From NCBI GenBank assembly GCA_002383485.1, contig DFYY01000053.1, forward strand, positions 85,617 to 149,616: 64,000 bases of DNA, given 5' to 3'. The position numbers were made by a program, and so were the translations under genes. This DNA is from Bacteroidales bacterium UBA4070. GTDB taxonomy: Bacteria > Bacteroidota > Bacteroidia > Bacteroidales > VadinHA17. Shown in pieces: positions 26,147 to 34,088 of this stretch. Below the pieces are notes generated by a model. The model ran no database searches. It was not told the origin of the DNA and worked only from the letters and a program-made list of their open reading frames with translations. Each line of letters starts with the position of its first letter. The first letter of the stretch is position 1.

Positions 26147-28555
26147 TCAAAAACTAAAATCGAAACCCATTTTTACAAGATGCTCACGAACTTTGGTTTC
26201 ATATTCGGTTACTTTCCCGGAAATATCCGACAGCGTGCTTCCGTAACGCTCTGCCAGTTCTTTAATGCGCTGAGAGAGTCTCTGGCAGATTCGTTCCACT
26301 TCCGTTTTAATCTCCTGTTCAATGGTTGTCATCCATTTATCATCCACCAAGAGTACTTTTATTTCTTCCTGTGTGAGGTTTTTGTATTTCTCCAGCAGTT
26401 TTTTATCCAGCAAAACTTCCGATTCTTTTATTTGTTTTCCCAGTGCAGCATCAGCCTCTGACAACTCAAGATACTTCTGAAGAACTTCCAGTTCATCGGC
26501 AAAGTCAGCATCACCCGTTATCTCTTTCATCCGTTTCTGAACCCCTGCTTTGGTGACCTTATCCTTATCGTTTTTCGCATCAGCAAGGAGACCTTCCTCT
26601 CCGCCATGTTCTTCTTCCAGTTCAATTAATTGTTGCTTTAAGGCATCCCGGTCGGTTTCAAGTTTTTCGAGATGCTCCTGTTCGGATTGAAAGTATTTGT
26701 CGATAACAAGATTCTTTGGCAGCAAATCACAAGTCCATGTCTTTTTCTTTTCATCCATTGAAATAATTGCATTCCAACCTTCATCAGCAATCTGGTAAAC
26801 ATCATCCTGCATGATGGTTTTCCAGTAATTCAACAGGGTCTGGTAGATGTCAAATTTATCAAGAAGCGGAATCTCAGAGAACTTAATTAAAAGGTCTTCC
26901 GATAAGTACCAGATGGTTTCTTTTGGCTTAACACCTGTTTCAATTTGTTTAAGATATGGAACATGCTTTTCACGCCATGACGCAACAACCTCATCAACCT
27001 TCGAAGTATATGCTGTAAAATCCGGATGCTCAACAATTGTTTTCTTCAACCTTGCAGGTTCAACCATCAGGTCAAAAAACCCTTTACGTTCAGCCGGATT
27101 GAAAAGAGTTTGTTTTAAAGTTGGAAATGCATTCCAGTATTTGTTCAGATTATTCACATCCTTTTCGGGGATACCCCCCAGAAGATGTGCTTCTATGTTG
27201 TGGATATCTTCCTCTTCTTCATCCTGAGTGTTAATATACCTTGGAATGTTCAGGTTAAAATCGTTTTTCGGGTCGCTGATTTCACTGAAAAGAACCAAAC
27301 GACTGTAATTTGGCACTTCTAACTGATTGTTGAATACATCAACGATTTTGAGAATATCCTGTTCCCTCAGCCTGTTCTTGTTGCCATCTTTCATAAATTC
27401 TTTACTGGCATCAATCATGAAAATACCGGTGCGGTTGCCAGCATGTTCTTTATCAAGAACGATAATGCATGCCGGTATACCAGTGCCATAGAACAGGTTG
27501 GTGGGCAATCCGATAATTCCCTTGATATAGCCACGCTTAATGATGTTTTTGCGAATCTGACCCTCTGCACCACCCCGGAACAAAACCCCGTGAGGAAGGA
27601 TGATTGCCCCTTTTCCGGTACTTTTAAGCGACTTTAACATGTGAAGCAGGAAAGCATAGTCGCCATTCTTCTTGGGCGGGATTCCGTCCTCAAACCTGTT
27701 ATATTCATCATTGGCCGGGTCAAATCCGTTGCTCCATGCTTTGGTGCTGAATGGCGGATTGGCAACACAGAAATCGAAGGTTTTAAGTGTGCCGTCCGGG
27801 TTTTTAAAATGCGGCTTTGACAGGGTGTTATCCTGCCAGATTACTGCTGAAGGGTTATCGTGCAGAATCATATTCATTTTCGCCAAGGCGGCAGTTGCAT
27901 TATCCATCTCCTGACCATAGATAGTTACACCCCGTTCGCTTTCATCAGCAGCCTTCAATAACAGAGACCCGCTGCCGCAGGTCATGTCATAAATTGTCTG
28001 GTCTTGGCTTCTTGCTTTGCTTATGCCGATGACCTTCGCCATAACCCTTGAAACCTCTGCCGGAGTATAGAACTGTCCCTTGCTTTTACCTGATTCTGTA
28101 GCAAAATTGCGCATAAGGTACTCGTAGGCATCACCAAGAAGGTCATCGCCATCTGCTCTGTTTTTGCTGAAATTCAGGCTGGGGTGTTCAAAAATACCGA
28201 TAAGGTTTGAAAGCCGGTCTTGCTTTTCTTTACCCTTTCCAAGTTTGTCGTCATCGTCAAAATCAGCAACATCAATAACACCCTTCAATTCATTTACTTC
28301 GGCAAGATTTGCAATGATTGTGTTGATGCCTTCACCGATATCCTTACTGCCCTTCAGTGCAACCATATCCCAAAAACTGCCACCCATGGGAATTTCAATG
28401 AGCGCATCTTCCTTTCCTTCATACCGGTCGGAGACATATTTCATGAACAGTAAAACCAGAACATAATCTTTGTACTGGGAAGCATCCATGCCACCACGCA
28501 ATTCATCACAACTTTTCCATAAGGAAGAATAGAGTTCACTTTTTTTAATTGCCAT
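26147..28555 (-). CDS. hsdM: Type I restriction-modification DNA methyltransferase, HsdM
   Basis: An 802-residue N6-adenine methyltransferase. The N-terminal HsdM domain (~5-140) is followed by GQFYTPAEVSRVMAK (~160-174), SAM-binding motif I DMTCGSGSLLL (~190-200) and catalytic NPPF (266-269). The C-terminal ~300 residues are long and rich in charged helices (~590-760), including a coiled-coil-like EQEHLEKLETDRDALKQQLI stretch. That makes it considerably longer than the ~520-residue E. coli type, though extended HsdMs of this sort are common in Bacteroidota. It is the first gene of the defence operon and is divergent from the HTH regulator gene. Confidence 0.95.
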   Translation of the reverse strand: MAIKKSELYSSLWKSCDELRGGMDASQYKDYVLVLLFMKYVSDRYEGKEDALIEIPMGGSFWDMVALKGSKDIGEGINTIIANLAEVNELKGVIDVADFDDDDKLGKGKEKQDRLSNLIGIFEHPSLNFSKNRADGDDLLGDAYEYLMRNFATESGKSKGQFYTPAEVSRVMAKVIGISKARSQDQTIYDMTCGSGSLLLKAADESERGVTIYGQEMDNATAALAKMNMILHDNPSAVIWQDNTLSKPHFKNPDGTLKTFDFCVANPPFSTKAWSNGFDPANDEYNRFEDGIPPKKNGDYAFLLHMLKSLKSTGKGAIILPHGVLFRGGAEGQIRKNIIKRGYIKGIIGLPTNLFYGTGIPACIIVLDKEHAGNRTGIFMIDASKEFMKDGNKNRLREQDILKIVDVFNNQLEVPNYSRLVLFSEISDPKNDFNLNIPRYINTQDEEEEDIHNIEAHLLGGIPEKDVNNLNKYWNAFPTLKQTLFNPAERKGFFDLMVEPARLKKTIVEHPDFTAYTSKVDEVVASWREKHVPYLKQIETGVKPKETIWYLSEDLLIKFSEIPLLDKFDIYQTLLNYWKTIMQDDVYQIADEGWNAIISMDEKKKTWTCDLLPKNLVIDKYFQSEQEHLEKLETDRDALKQQLIELEEEHGGEEGLLADAKNDKDKVTKAGVQKRMKEITGDADFADELEVLQKYLELSEADAALGKQIKESEVLLDKKLLEKYKNLTQEEIKVLLVDDKWMTTIEQEIKTEVERICQRLSQRIKELAERYGSTLSDISGKVTEYETKVREHLVKMGFDFSF

Positions 28556-28684
28556 GAGTAAATGATTATATTTTAATTATTTGCCAATCCAAAACATCGA
28601 ATAGAAATATCTGAAATCGTCATTCACTTTAAGAATCTGAAAGGCATTGTCACACTATTTAACGGAGATTCGTTAAAGTACTCA

Positions 28685-28692
28685 CAAATTTA
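28685..28692 (-). promoter_or_regulatory. Candidate -7 element for hsdM
   Basis: On the minus strand the sequence reads TAAATTTG, an exact TAnnTTTG match. It would give hsdM a leader of about 120 bases. The first operator (28695-28708) lies directly upstream, between this element and the expected -33 position, so a bound repressor would block it. No good -33 element is evident. Confidence 0.4.
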
Positions 28693-28694
28693 AT

Positions 28695-28708
28695 AGTAAT
28701 ATTTTACT
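28695..28708. promoter_or_regulatory. Operator copy 1 (AGTAA-N4-TTACT)
   Basis: AGTAA-TATT-TTACT. It shares the half-site and four-base spacer of the three other copies around the regulator gene. Its centre is 43 bases from copy 2, about four helical turns. Confidence 0.55.
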
Positions 28709-28735
28709 TTTCTTAGGTAATTTGTTATTATATTT

Positions 28736-28753
28736 GAAGTAAATATTTACTTC
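28736..28753. promoter_or_regulatory. Operator copy 2 (perfect 18-base palindrome)
   Basis: GAAGTAAATATTTACTTC is a perfect palindrome that ends one base before the ATG of the HTH regulator. A bound protein would cover the translation-start and leader region, which strongly suggests autorepression. Confidence 0.65.
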
Positions 28754-28754
28754 A

Positions 28755-29327
28755 ATGTCAGTTGAAATAAAGCAAAACTTATCATCCATTCTCAAGGCAC
28801 TTGAAGAGAAGGGGATGAAAACTACCAACATTGCAAAATCTATGGGGTATACAACGACTTCCCAGTTGCACAGCATAGTTGATGGTGACAGTCTTGTCTC
28901 TACAAAAGCAATCATCAATATGATTGAAAATTTGAACGTGAATCCAACCTACCTGTTTCTTGGCAAGGGGTTAATGTTTTTAACAGATGAGGATGAAGTG
29001 GAAGAACTTCAGAAGAAGATTTCTGAATTGGAGCATAATCACAGTGAAGCGGTAAAGACAGTTTTTTCTTTATATGGCATTATTCAAAAACTTGAAAAAA
29101 GGAATGCAGATTTAATTGACCTGTCCAGTGCCGCTATAAAATATCACAAAGGACAACAGGATGATAAACCTGACAGTGAAACAGGTAATAAATTAATGGA
29201 CAATCTTGATGACATTATGAAAAAGATTGCTCCAATAACTATTGATGATGTCAAAAAGTACTTTGAAGAGGAAGAGTCAAAAGAAGAAGCAAAAGAAAAG
29301 GAAATAACAAGTTCATTGAATAAGTAA
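28755..29327 (+). CDS. HTH transcriptional regulator of the defence locus
   Basis: A 190-residue protein with an N-terminal helix-turn-helix (~8-60: LSSILKALEEKGMKTTNIAK, then SMGYTTTSQLHSIVDGDSLVS) of the bacteriophage CI/XRE-like type. A charged coiled coil (~75-115) probably mediates dimerisation, and the C-terminus is highly acidic (EEEESKEEAKEKE). It is transcribed away from hsdM. Palindromes with the same half-site precede and follow it (28695, 28736, 29321, 29361), so it probably represses itself and the defence operon, like a controller protein that delays restriction until methylation is complete. The family of the C-terminal half is not recognised. Confidence 0.75.
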   Translation: MSVEIKQNLSSILKALEEKGMKTTNIAKSMGYTTTSQLHSIVDGDSLVSTKAIINMIENLNVNPTYLFLGKGLMFLTDEDEVEELQKKISELEHNHSEAVKTVFSLYGIIQKLEKRNADLIDLSSAAIKYHKGQQDDKPDSETGNKLMDNLDDIMKKIAPITIDDVKKYFEEEESKEEAKEKEITSSLNK

Positions 29328-29338
29328 ATTGTTACTTA
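29321..29338. promoter_or_regulatory. Operator copy 3, overlapping the regulator stop codon
   Basis: TAAGTAA-ATTG-TTACTTA, a perfect inverted repeat with the same four-base spacer. It overlaps the end of the regulator gene and lies 40 bases centre to centre from copy 4. Confidence 0.55.
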
Positions 29339-29360
29339 AAATGGGATTGCTCAGGTTTAA

Positions 29361-29378
29361 AAAGTAAATAATTACTTT
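29361..29378. promoter_or_regulatory. Operator copy 4
   Basis: AAAGTAA-ATAA-TTACTTT, a perfect inverted repeat matching the other copies. No gene starts just downstream on the plus strand, so this downstream pair may act by looping to the upstream pair or be the remnant of a lost promoter. Confidence 0.55.
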
Positions 29379-29417
29379 GGATATTTGTCCCATCAGTCCC
29401 AATAGTTGTCCCACAAC

Positions 29418-29448
29418 AAAAAAACCCCATTGAAAATCAAGGGGTTTT
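29418..29448 (-). terminator. Rho-independent terminator of tRNA-Cys
   Basis: Read on the minus strand, AAAACCCC and GGGGTTTT form a stem with a 12-base loop followed by a continuous T run. It lies ten bases beyond the 3' end of the tRNA. Confidence 0.85.
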
Positions 29449-29458
29449 AGTGGGGTTG

Positions 29459-29529
29459 AGGTCGGTGGCGGATTCGAACCGCCGTACCCGGTTTTGCAGA
29501 CCGATGCCTAGCCACTCGGCCAACCGACC
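29459..29529 (-). tRNA. tRNA-Cys (anticodon GCA)
   Basis: The minus strand folds as a 71-base tRNA. The acceptor arms GGTCGGT and ACCGACC pair fully, the D-arm contains GAGTGGCTAGGC, and the anticodon loop CTGCAAA carries GCA. The T-arm is GGCGG-TTCGAAT-CCGCC. The discriminator base is U, the cysteine identity element. CCA is not encoded. It is followed by a clear terminator and sits at the right edge of the accessory region. Confidence 0.96.
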
Positions 29530-29565
29530 AATTCGGGTGCAAAAATAATAAATTTTTACTAACCG

Positions 29566-30423
29566 CTACTTCTTCCCTGGCAATGGTGCAATCCCTGCCA
29601 TCTCCCCAATGACATTGACAAGATCACTGCCTCCCGGCACCACAACCTTGGTGTTATTCTGAAGCGAAGTCTCCAGCGCCTGCAGCTTTCTCAGAATCTG
29701 AGCATTGCCTATGAAATACTTCTCTGCAGACTCATTCACCAGCCTTATGAACTCAGCCTCTCCTTCTGCCTGCAGAATCTTCGCCTGCTTGGCGCCCTCA
29801 GCTTCCTTGATCTTGGCTCTCTTTACACCGTCAGCAACAGTTTCAGTGGCGGAGGCCATGTCAATAGCTGCTATCTTTTCATTCTCGGCCTTCACAACCT
29901 TGTTCATCGTCTCCTGCACATCCTTTGGCGGGTCGATCTGCTTCAGCTCTGTACGGACGATCTCTATACCCCATCCCTTTGTCTCGTTATGCAATGTGTT
30001 GTAGAGCTCTGCGTTGATCTTGCCTCGCTCGCTATTGGCCGACTTAAGTGTCATAGTACCTATTATGTTACGCAGTGTGGTTCTTGCGAGGTTGACAATC
30101 TGGTACCTGAAGTTGGCAACATTGTATATCGAACCCTTTACGCTCTCCTCATCAGCCTTGACCCTGAAATATACCTGTGCATCAACACTGGCATTCAGGT
30201 TGTCATTGGTGATGATCTCCTGCGGTTCCGCATCAACCATCTGTTCGGTCACATTGACCCTGTAGATCTTGTCAATCACCGGTATGATCCAGTGGAATCC
30301 GGGATTGGCAAAATGATGATATTTCCCCAGTCGCTCAATGAGTGCACGGTGAGTTGGTCTGACGATCCTGATACCCCACAGGAAAATCAGGATGACAGCT
30401 AACGCAATAATCCAGTAAATCAT
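29566..30423 (-). CDS. SPFH/band 7 (stomatin/paraslipin-like) membrane protein
   Basis: A 285-residue protein with one N-terminal membrane helix (IIALAVILIFLWGIRIV) and an SPFH domain: RPTHRALIERLGKYHHFANP, VNVTEQMVDAEPQEIIT, VKADEESVKGSIYNVANFRY and LRNIIGTMTL. A long helical region with AEGAKQAKILQAEGEAE follows. These proteins form ring-like oligomers in membranes and organise membrane protein turnover, often with an NfeD partner, which is not seen here. It sits between tRNA-Cys and the mannan operon, 100 bases past the end of the latter, and is probably a separate housekeeping gene. Confidence 0.92.
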   Translation of the reverse strand: MIYWIIALAVILIFLWGIRIVRPTHRALIERLGKYHHFANPGFHWIIPVIDKIYRVNVTEQMVDAEPQEIITNDNLNASVDAQVYFRVKADEESVKGSIYNVANFRYQIVNLARTTLRNIIGTMTLKSANSERGKINAELYNTLHNETKGWGIEIVRTELKQIDPPKDVQETMNKVVKAENEKIAAIDMASATETVADGVKRAKIKEAEGAKQAKILQAEGEAEFIRLVNESAEKYFIGNAQILRKLQALETSLQNNTKVVVPGGSDLVNVIGEMAGIAPLPGKK

Positions 30424-30523
30424 GTTTTAAGCCCTTTCATTTGATAGATTCCTACGAAGTTATGTAAAAAAAGGAAAGGTTAATGCGCAATTGCCAATTA
30501 TTGTCAACACTATTACCTGCTGC

Positions 30524-31750
30524 CTATTGCCTGGACAGTATCTCCAGGCACATCCTTGAATTATGATACGGGCATTTCCAGAATCCGGCCTTGTCATCAT
30601 CACGGTTAACGGTGCCGTCGGCGCGGATGCTCCAGAACCACTCACCGTTATCAGAATCAACCAGGTTAGCAATGATGTACTCAAAAAGATTTGCGGACAG
30701 CTCCAGCCAGCTTTTATCGCCGCTGAGCTGCCAGGCATTGAGGAAACCAACGACTCCCTCCGACTGCACCCACCAGTGCCTGTCGCGGTCGAAGTGTCCC
30801 TTTGCATCATCACGCTCATAAAAAAGGCTGCCATCCTCCGCCAGCCCCTCGTGAGCCGCCGAGGCAATTCTGAGAGCCACACCACTGATGCTGTCAGCCT
30901 CACCCAGCGCTTCTGCTGCTTCGCAGAGCAGCCACGAGGCCTCGATATCGTGGCCGTATGAGACAATTGAAGACCTGCAGTTCCACTCCTCATCAAAAAA
31001 GAGGTTAAGGTGCGAGGTCGCCGGATCAACAATCCTGTCCGCAAAAATCCGTACCAAACCCGAGAGCTGCCTGCGTAGCTCCTCATCAGGCCATATCCTG
31101 TAAAGGCTTGTATATGCCTCAAGCAGATGAAGATGCGTGTTCATAGTCTTCTTCTCATTCGCATCCTTCTCGCTCAAACGCAGGTCAGCCAGCTCGCCCC
31201 ACCCGCGGGTGAAGGCCTCAAAATAACCATCGCGCTCCTTGTCGAAGCTGTGCTTCTCAATCAGCCTGAAGAGAGTGATTGCCCTTTCTAGTGACTCCCT
31301 GTCGCCCGTGGCAGCATGATAAGCGCTCAGGGCATAGATGAAAAAGGCCTGGGAGTAGATCTGCTTCTTGGTCTCGAGCGGCTCGCCGTTGCTCTTAAGG
31401 CTCCAGTAAGTGCCGCCATGCAGGTCATCAAAGAAGTGCCGGAAGATATAATCACGTGCCCTGGTTGCCATCTTCAGGTAAAGCGGCTCACGCTGCCTTA
31501 GATATGCTGCCGCGAAGCTCCACAGTATCCGTGCATTGAGGATAGCTCCTCGAGGCGCATCCGCCACAACATTATCCCGGCCGTCAATCCGTCCGTAAAA
31601 GCCATCGCCATTCCTGTCCGGCATATTCCTGATCCAGTAAGGCATGATGTTGCGTGTCAGCTCCTCCAGGGCCCCGGCACCAATCCTTCTAAGAAGTTTA
31701 TCAACGTCCTTGCTCATTTCCCTGCCAGGTTGAATGTTACGGGGCTCCAT
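30524..31750 (-). CDS. AGE-family sugar epimerase (cellobiose/mannobiose 2-epimerase)
   Basis: A 408-residue (alpha/alpha)6-barrel protein of the N-acylglucosamine 2-epimerase family. SIVSYGHDIEASWLLCEAAE (~235-255) and a late HNSRMCLEI contain the conserved histidines that act in 2-epimerisation, and WWVQSEGVVGF near 330 is also typical of cellobiose 2-epimerase. It has no signal peptide and acts in the cytoplasm. It would convert mannobiose into mannosyl-glucose for the GH130 phosphorylase encoded just upstream (two-base gap). That gene pair is known from the Bacteroides fragilis mannan pathway. The start could alternatively be the ATG ~33 bases further in. Confidence 0.88.
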   Translation of the reverse strand: MEPRNIQPGREMSKDVDKLLRRIGAGALEELTRNIMPYWIRNMPDRNGDGFYGRIDGRDNVVADAPRGAILNARILWSFAAAYLRQREPLYLKMATRARDYIFRHFFDDLHGGTYWSLKSNGEPLETKKQIYSQAFFIYALSAYHAATGDRESLERAITLFRLIEKHSFDKERDGYFEAFTRGWGELADLRLSEKDANEKKTMNTHLHLLEAYTSLYRIWPDEELRRQLSGLVRIFADRIVDPATSHLNLFFDEEWNCRSSIVSYGHDIEASWLLCEAAEALGEADSISGVALRIASAAHEGLAEDGSLFYERDDAKGHFDRDRHWWVQSEGVVGFLNAWQLSGDKSWLELSANLFEYIIANLVDSDNGEWFWSIRADGTVNRDDDKAGFWKCPYHNSRMCLEILSRQ

Positions 31751-31752
31751 CT

Positions 31753-32937
31753 TTATCTCTTTCCCAGGTATTCTTTATTACGGTCAATGATACCATTCAA
31801 TATTTTCACCGATGCCGCAGAGCGAAATCCGTCCGAGGGGGTATTCCTGCAGTAATCGATCAGACGGTCAACCGATGACACCGCCACGTGCATCCTTGTA
31901 TCAGACGATGCATAATAGATATAAACAGTTCCATCATCATCAGCGATCCAACCGTTGGAGAAAAGTACGTTCGAGACGTCGCCGATGCGCTCCTCATCTA
32001 CCGGGGCCATGAAGTATCCGCCCGGCTCGGCAATCATCTTCGAGGGGTCATCAAGAGCTGTCATGTAGAGATAGAGAACATACCGGAGTCCGGCAGCGCA
32101 TCCCCTCACCCCGTGGGCCAGGTGGAGCCATCCGGCCGGTGTCTTTATGGGGTGTGGCCCCTCACCGTTCTTCAGTTCCCTGATCGTATGGTAATGCCTG
32201 AAATTGATAATCTTCTCATCTCCCGGTTCAATCACGGCGCGGGTGATATCCCTTACCAGCGCCCAGCCGATACCCCCGCCGCTGCCGGCATCGATGAATC
32301 CGTCCTGCGGTCTTGTATACAGTGCATACTTCCCATTTACAAACTCAGGGTGAAGAACAACGTTTCGCTGCTGGCTTGGCGAGACCAGATCAGGCAGTCG
32401 CTCCCACTCAACCAGGTCATGTGTACGTGCAATACCCGCTGCCGCCACTGCCGAGGAGAGATCTCCGGGAGGTGCGGAGGGATCTTTTCTCTCTGTGCAG
32501 AAAACCCCGTAAATCCAACCATCCTCATGTGGTGTCAGCCTCATGTCATAAACATTAATGTCAGGGTCAGCCGTCTCGGGTATTGTGAGCGGATAATCCC
32601 GGAAACGGAAGTTGTCGGTACCGTCAGGGCTCTCGGCAATGGCGAAGAATGACTTTCTGTCGACCCCCTCCACCCTCACAGCGAGGATGTACTTCCCTTC
32701 GAACTTCATGGCACCAGCATTGAATGCGGCATTGATGCCAAAGCGTTCCATCAGGTGCGGGTTGGTGGCCGGGTTGAGGTCGTACCTCCATTCCAGCGGC
32801 GTATGGGCAGCGGTAAGGACAGGATAAGCATATCTCTCATATATCCCGTTCCCGTACCCTGTCTTACGGTTGGGGCGGGTGATCAGGGCCTCATGCTCGC
32901 GGGTGAGCTGGCTGAGGAGCGAACTGTAATTATCCAT
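31753..32937 (-). CDS. GH130 mannosyl-glucose phosphorylase
   Basis: A 394-residue protein of glycoside hydrolase family 130, with a five-bladed propeller fold. The N-terminus RPNRKTGYGNGIYERYAYPV and later FNAGAMKFEGKYILAVRVEG (~55-75), PQDGFIDAGSGGGIGWAL, and GEGPHPIKTPAGWLHLAHGV (~255-275) fit the 4-O-beta-D-mannosyl-D-glucose phosphorylase branch. It cleaves mannosyl-glucose with phosphate to mannose-1-phosphate and glucose in the cytoplasm, saving ATP. It has no signal peptide. Adjacent epimerase and mannanase genes support the substrate choice. Activity on longer manno-oligosaccharides is a less likely alternative. Confidence 0.92.
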   Translation of the reverse strand: MDNYSSLLSQLTREHEALITRPNRKTGYGNGIYERYAYPVLTAAHTPLEWRYDLNPATNPHLMERFGINAAFNAGAMKFEGKYILAVRVEGVDRKSFFAIAESPDGTDNFRFRDYPLTIPETADPDINVYDMRLTPHEDGWIYGVFCTERKDPSAPPGDLSSAVAAAGIARTHDLVEWERLPDLVSPSQQRNVVLHPEFVNGKYALYTRPQDGFIDAGSGGGIGWALVRDITRAVIEPGDEKIINFRHYHTIRELKNGEGPHPIKTPAGWLHLAHGVRGCAAGLRYVLYLYMTALDDPSKMIAEPGGYFMAPVDEERIGDVSNVLFSNGWIADDDGTVYIYYASSDTRMHVAVSSVDRLIDYCRNTPSDGFRSAASVKILNGIIDRNKEYLGKR

Positions 32938-32950
32938 TATCGGTAAGGGA

Positions 32951-34081
32951 TTATTCCTGTTTGTAAATTTCCATAGCCGTCACATCCTTCTGGAAAAGTG
33001 TTTCTGGCAGAACATAAAAGTCAATGAAGTCCTGTTCGCTTACATGTCCCGGGTGAGGTGCATAGAAATGCCCCGGCCTGTTGTGGGCATTACGCCACAC
33101 AAGAGCATAGGATATCCGGTGATCCTTCATGGCAGTCCAGAAGGTCCCTGTCCACCAGGCAGAATCCGGGATTCCCTCGTACCCGGCCTCGGTCAGCGCC
33201 GCCAGTTTACCATGCTGCGCTGCAGCTTCAGTTACTATTCCCAGAACCCTGTCAACATTTTCAGTGAACGAACTGTTCCCTGCATCCGGCATCTGGTAAT
33301 AGTCGAAGCCCACAAGGTCAACATACTCATCACCCGGATAACGTTCAAGATACTGTTCAGCGTTGGCAATATCACCTCCGCTCGAATAAGCGAAGAGAAG
33401 GTTGTGAATGTTCTTCCCGCCGCACAGGTAATCAAAAGTGAATCTCCACAAAGCGATGAACTCCTCACTGGTGCATAGGTTCTGACCCCACCAGAACCAG
33501 CTCCCGGTGTGCTCATGCCAGGGCCGGAATATGACTGGTATGGCAACGCCCTGGTCATCTGTCAGCGATGCCATGAACTCCGCCAGGTTATCGAGCCACA
33601 GTGTGAATTCTTCATGTTTTTCTCCTCCCGGAAGCACCGAAGCCACCACCCTGTCAGATGAAATATCCCACGCATCGCCCCCGGTAAGGGGGTTATCAAC
33701 ATGCCAGCTTAATGTTATCACCCCGCCACGAGCCCAGATCTCCCGGACAAACTTCTTCATGTCACCGAACGGAACGGAATCGAGGTTCACAGGCGAACGG
33801 TGTTCAATGTCACCGAGGTCCATGCCGTAAACGGCAGGATAGTCTCCTGTGACTCTTTTTACATCCGACTCTCCCCCCGGATAAACCCATCCGATTCCAT
33901 ATGACAGGTCATCCTGGTGGCCAAACATGATGCCATGCCCGGCTGCGCGTTTGAGTCCTGCCAGCATTCTGACCGTCTCGGGTGTGGCTGACTGATCTGC
34001 GGTATCCTTTTTCCTGCTTTCTCCGCTGTTGCAGGCTGTTAAAAGCAACATTGCAAGAGTGATAATCAATGTTTTATGCAT
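32951..34081 (-). CDS. GH26 beta-mannanase, lipoprotein
   Basis: A 376-residue lipoprotein (lipobox LTAC, Cys ~17) followed by a GH26 TIM barrel. RPWHEHTGSWFWWG (~186-200) contains the acid/base glutamate, and ALTEAGYEG (~295-303) contains the nucleophile. Earlier GHQDDLSYG (~54-62) is a typical GH26 substrate-site stretch. It should hydrolyse internal or terminal beta-1,4-mannosidic bonds at the outer membrane or in the periplasm, giving mannobiose for the GH130/epimerase route. It lies 13 bases upstream of the phosphorylase gene and eight bases after the GH5 stop. A clean single-domain enzyme, unlike the modular GH26 at 43726-46992. Confidence 0.93.
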   Translation of the reverse strand: MHKTLIITLAMLLLTACNSGESRKKDTADQSATPETVRMLAGLKRAAGHGIMFGHQDDLSYGIGWVYPGGESDVKRVTGDYPAVYGMDLGDIEHRSPVNLDSVPFGDMKKFVREIWARGGVITLSWHVDNPLTGGDAWDISSDRVVASVLPGGEKHEEFTLWLDNLAEFMASLTDDQGVAIPVIFRPWHEHTGSWFWWGQNLCTSEEFIALWRFTFDYLCGGKNIHNLLFAYSSGGDIANAEQYLERYPGDEYVDLVGFDYYQMPDAGNSSFTENVDRVLGIVTEAAAQHGKLAALTEAGYEGIPDSAWWTGTFWTAMKDHRISYALVWRNAHNRPGHFYAPHPGHVSEQDFIDFYVLPETLFQKDVTAMEIYKQE

Positions 34082-34088
34082 AAGGCAA

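Larger units (their letters stand above)
11965..29450. other. Accessory region (genomic island-like block)
   Basis: Base composition falls sharply at ~11965, exactly where homology to the truncated permease ends, and codon use becomes AT-rich through ~19.6 kb. The following restriction-modification locus has an intermediate composition. The block ends next to the tRNA-Cys terminator. No integrase, transposase, direct terminal repeats or tRNA-derived duplication could be found, so this may be two successive acquisitions by homologous replacement or an island that lost its mobility genes. Boundaries are approximate. Confidence 0.5.

Noticed and set aside
11965..29450. Integrative or transposable element with recognisable ends
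   Set aside because: No integrase, transposase, relaxase or terminal repeats could be found, so I describe only a compositional island.
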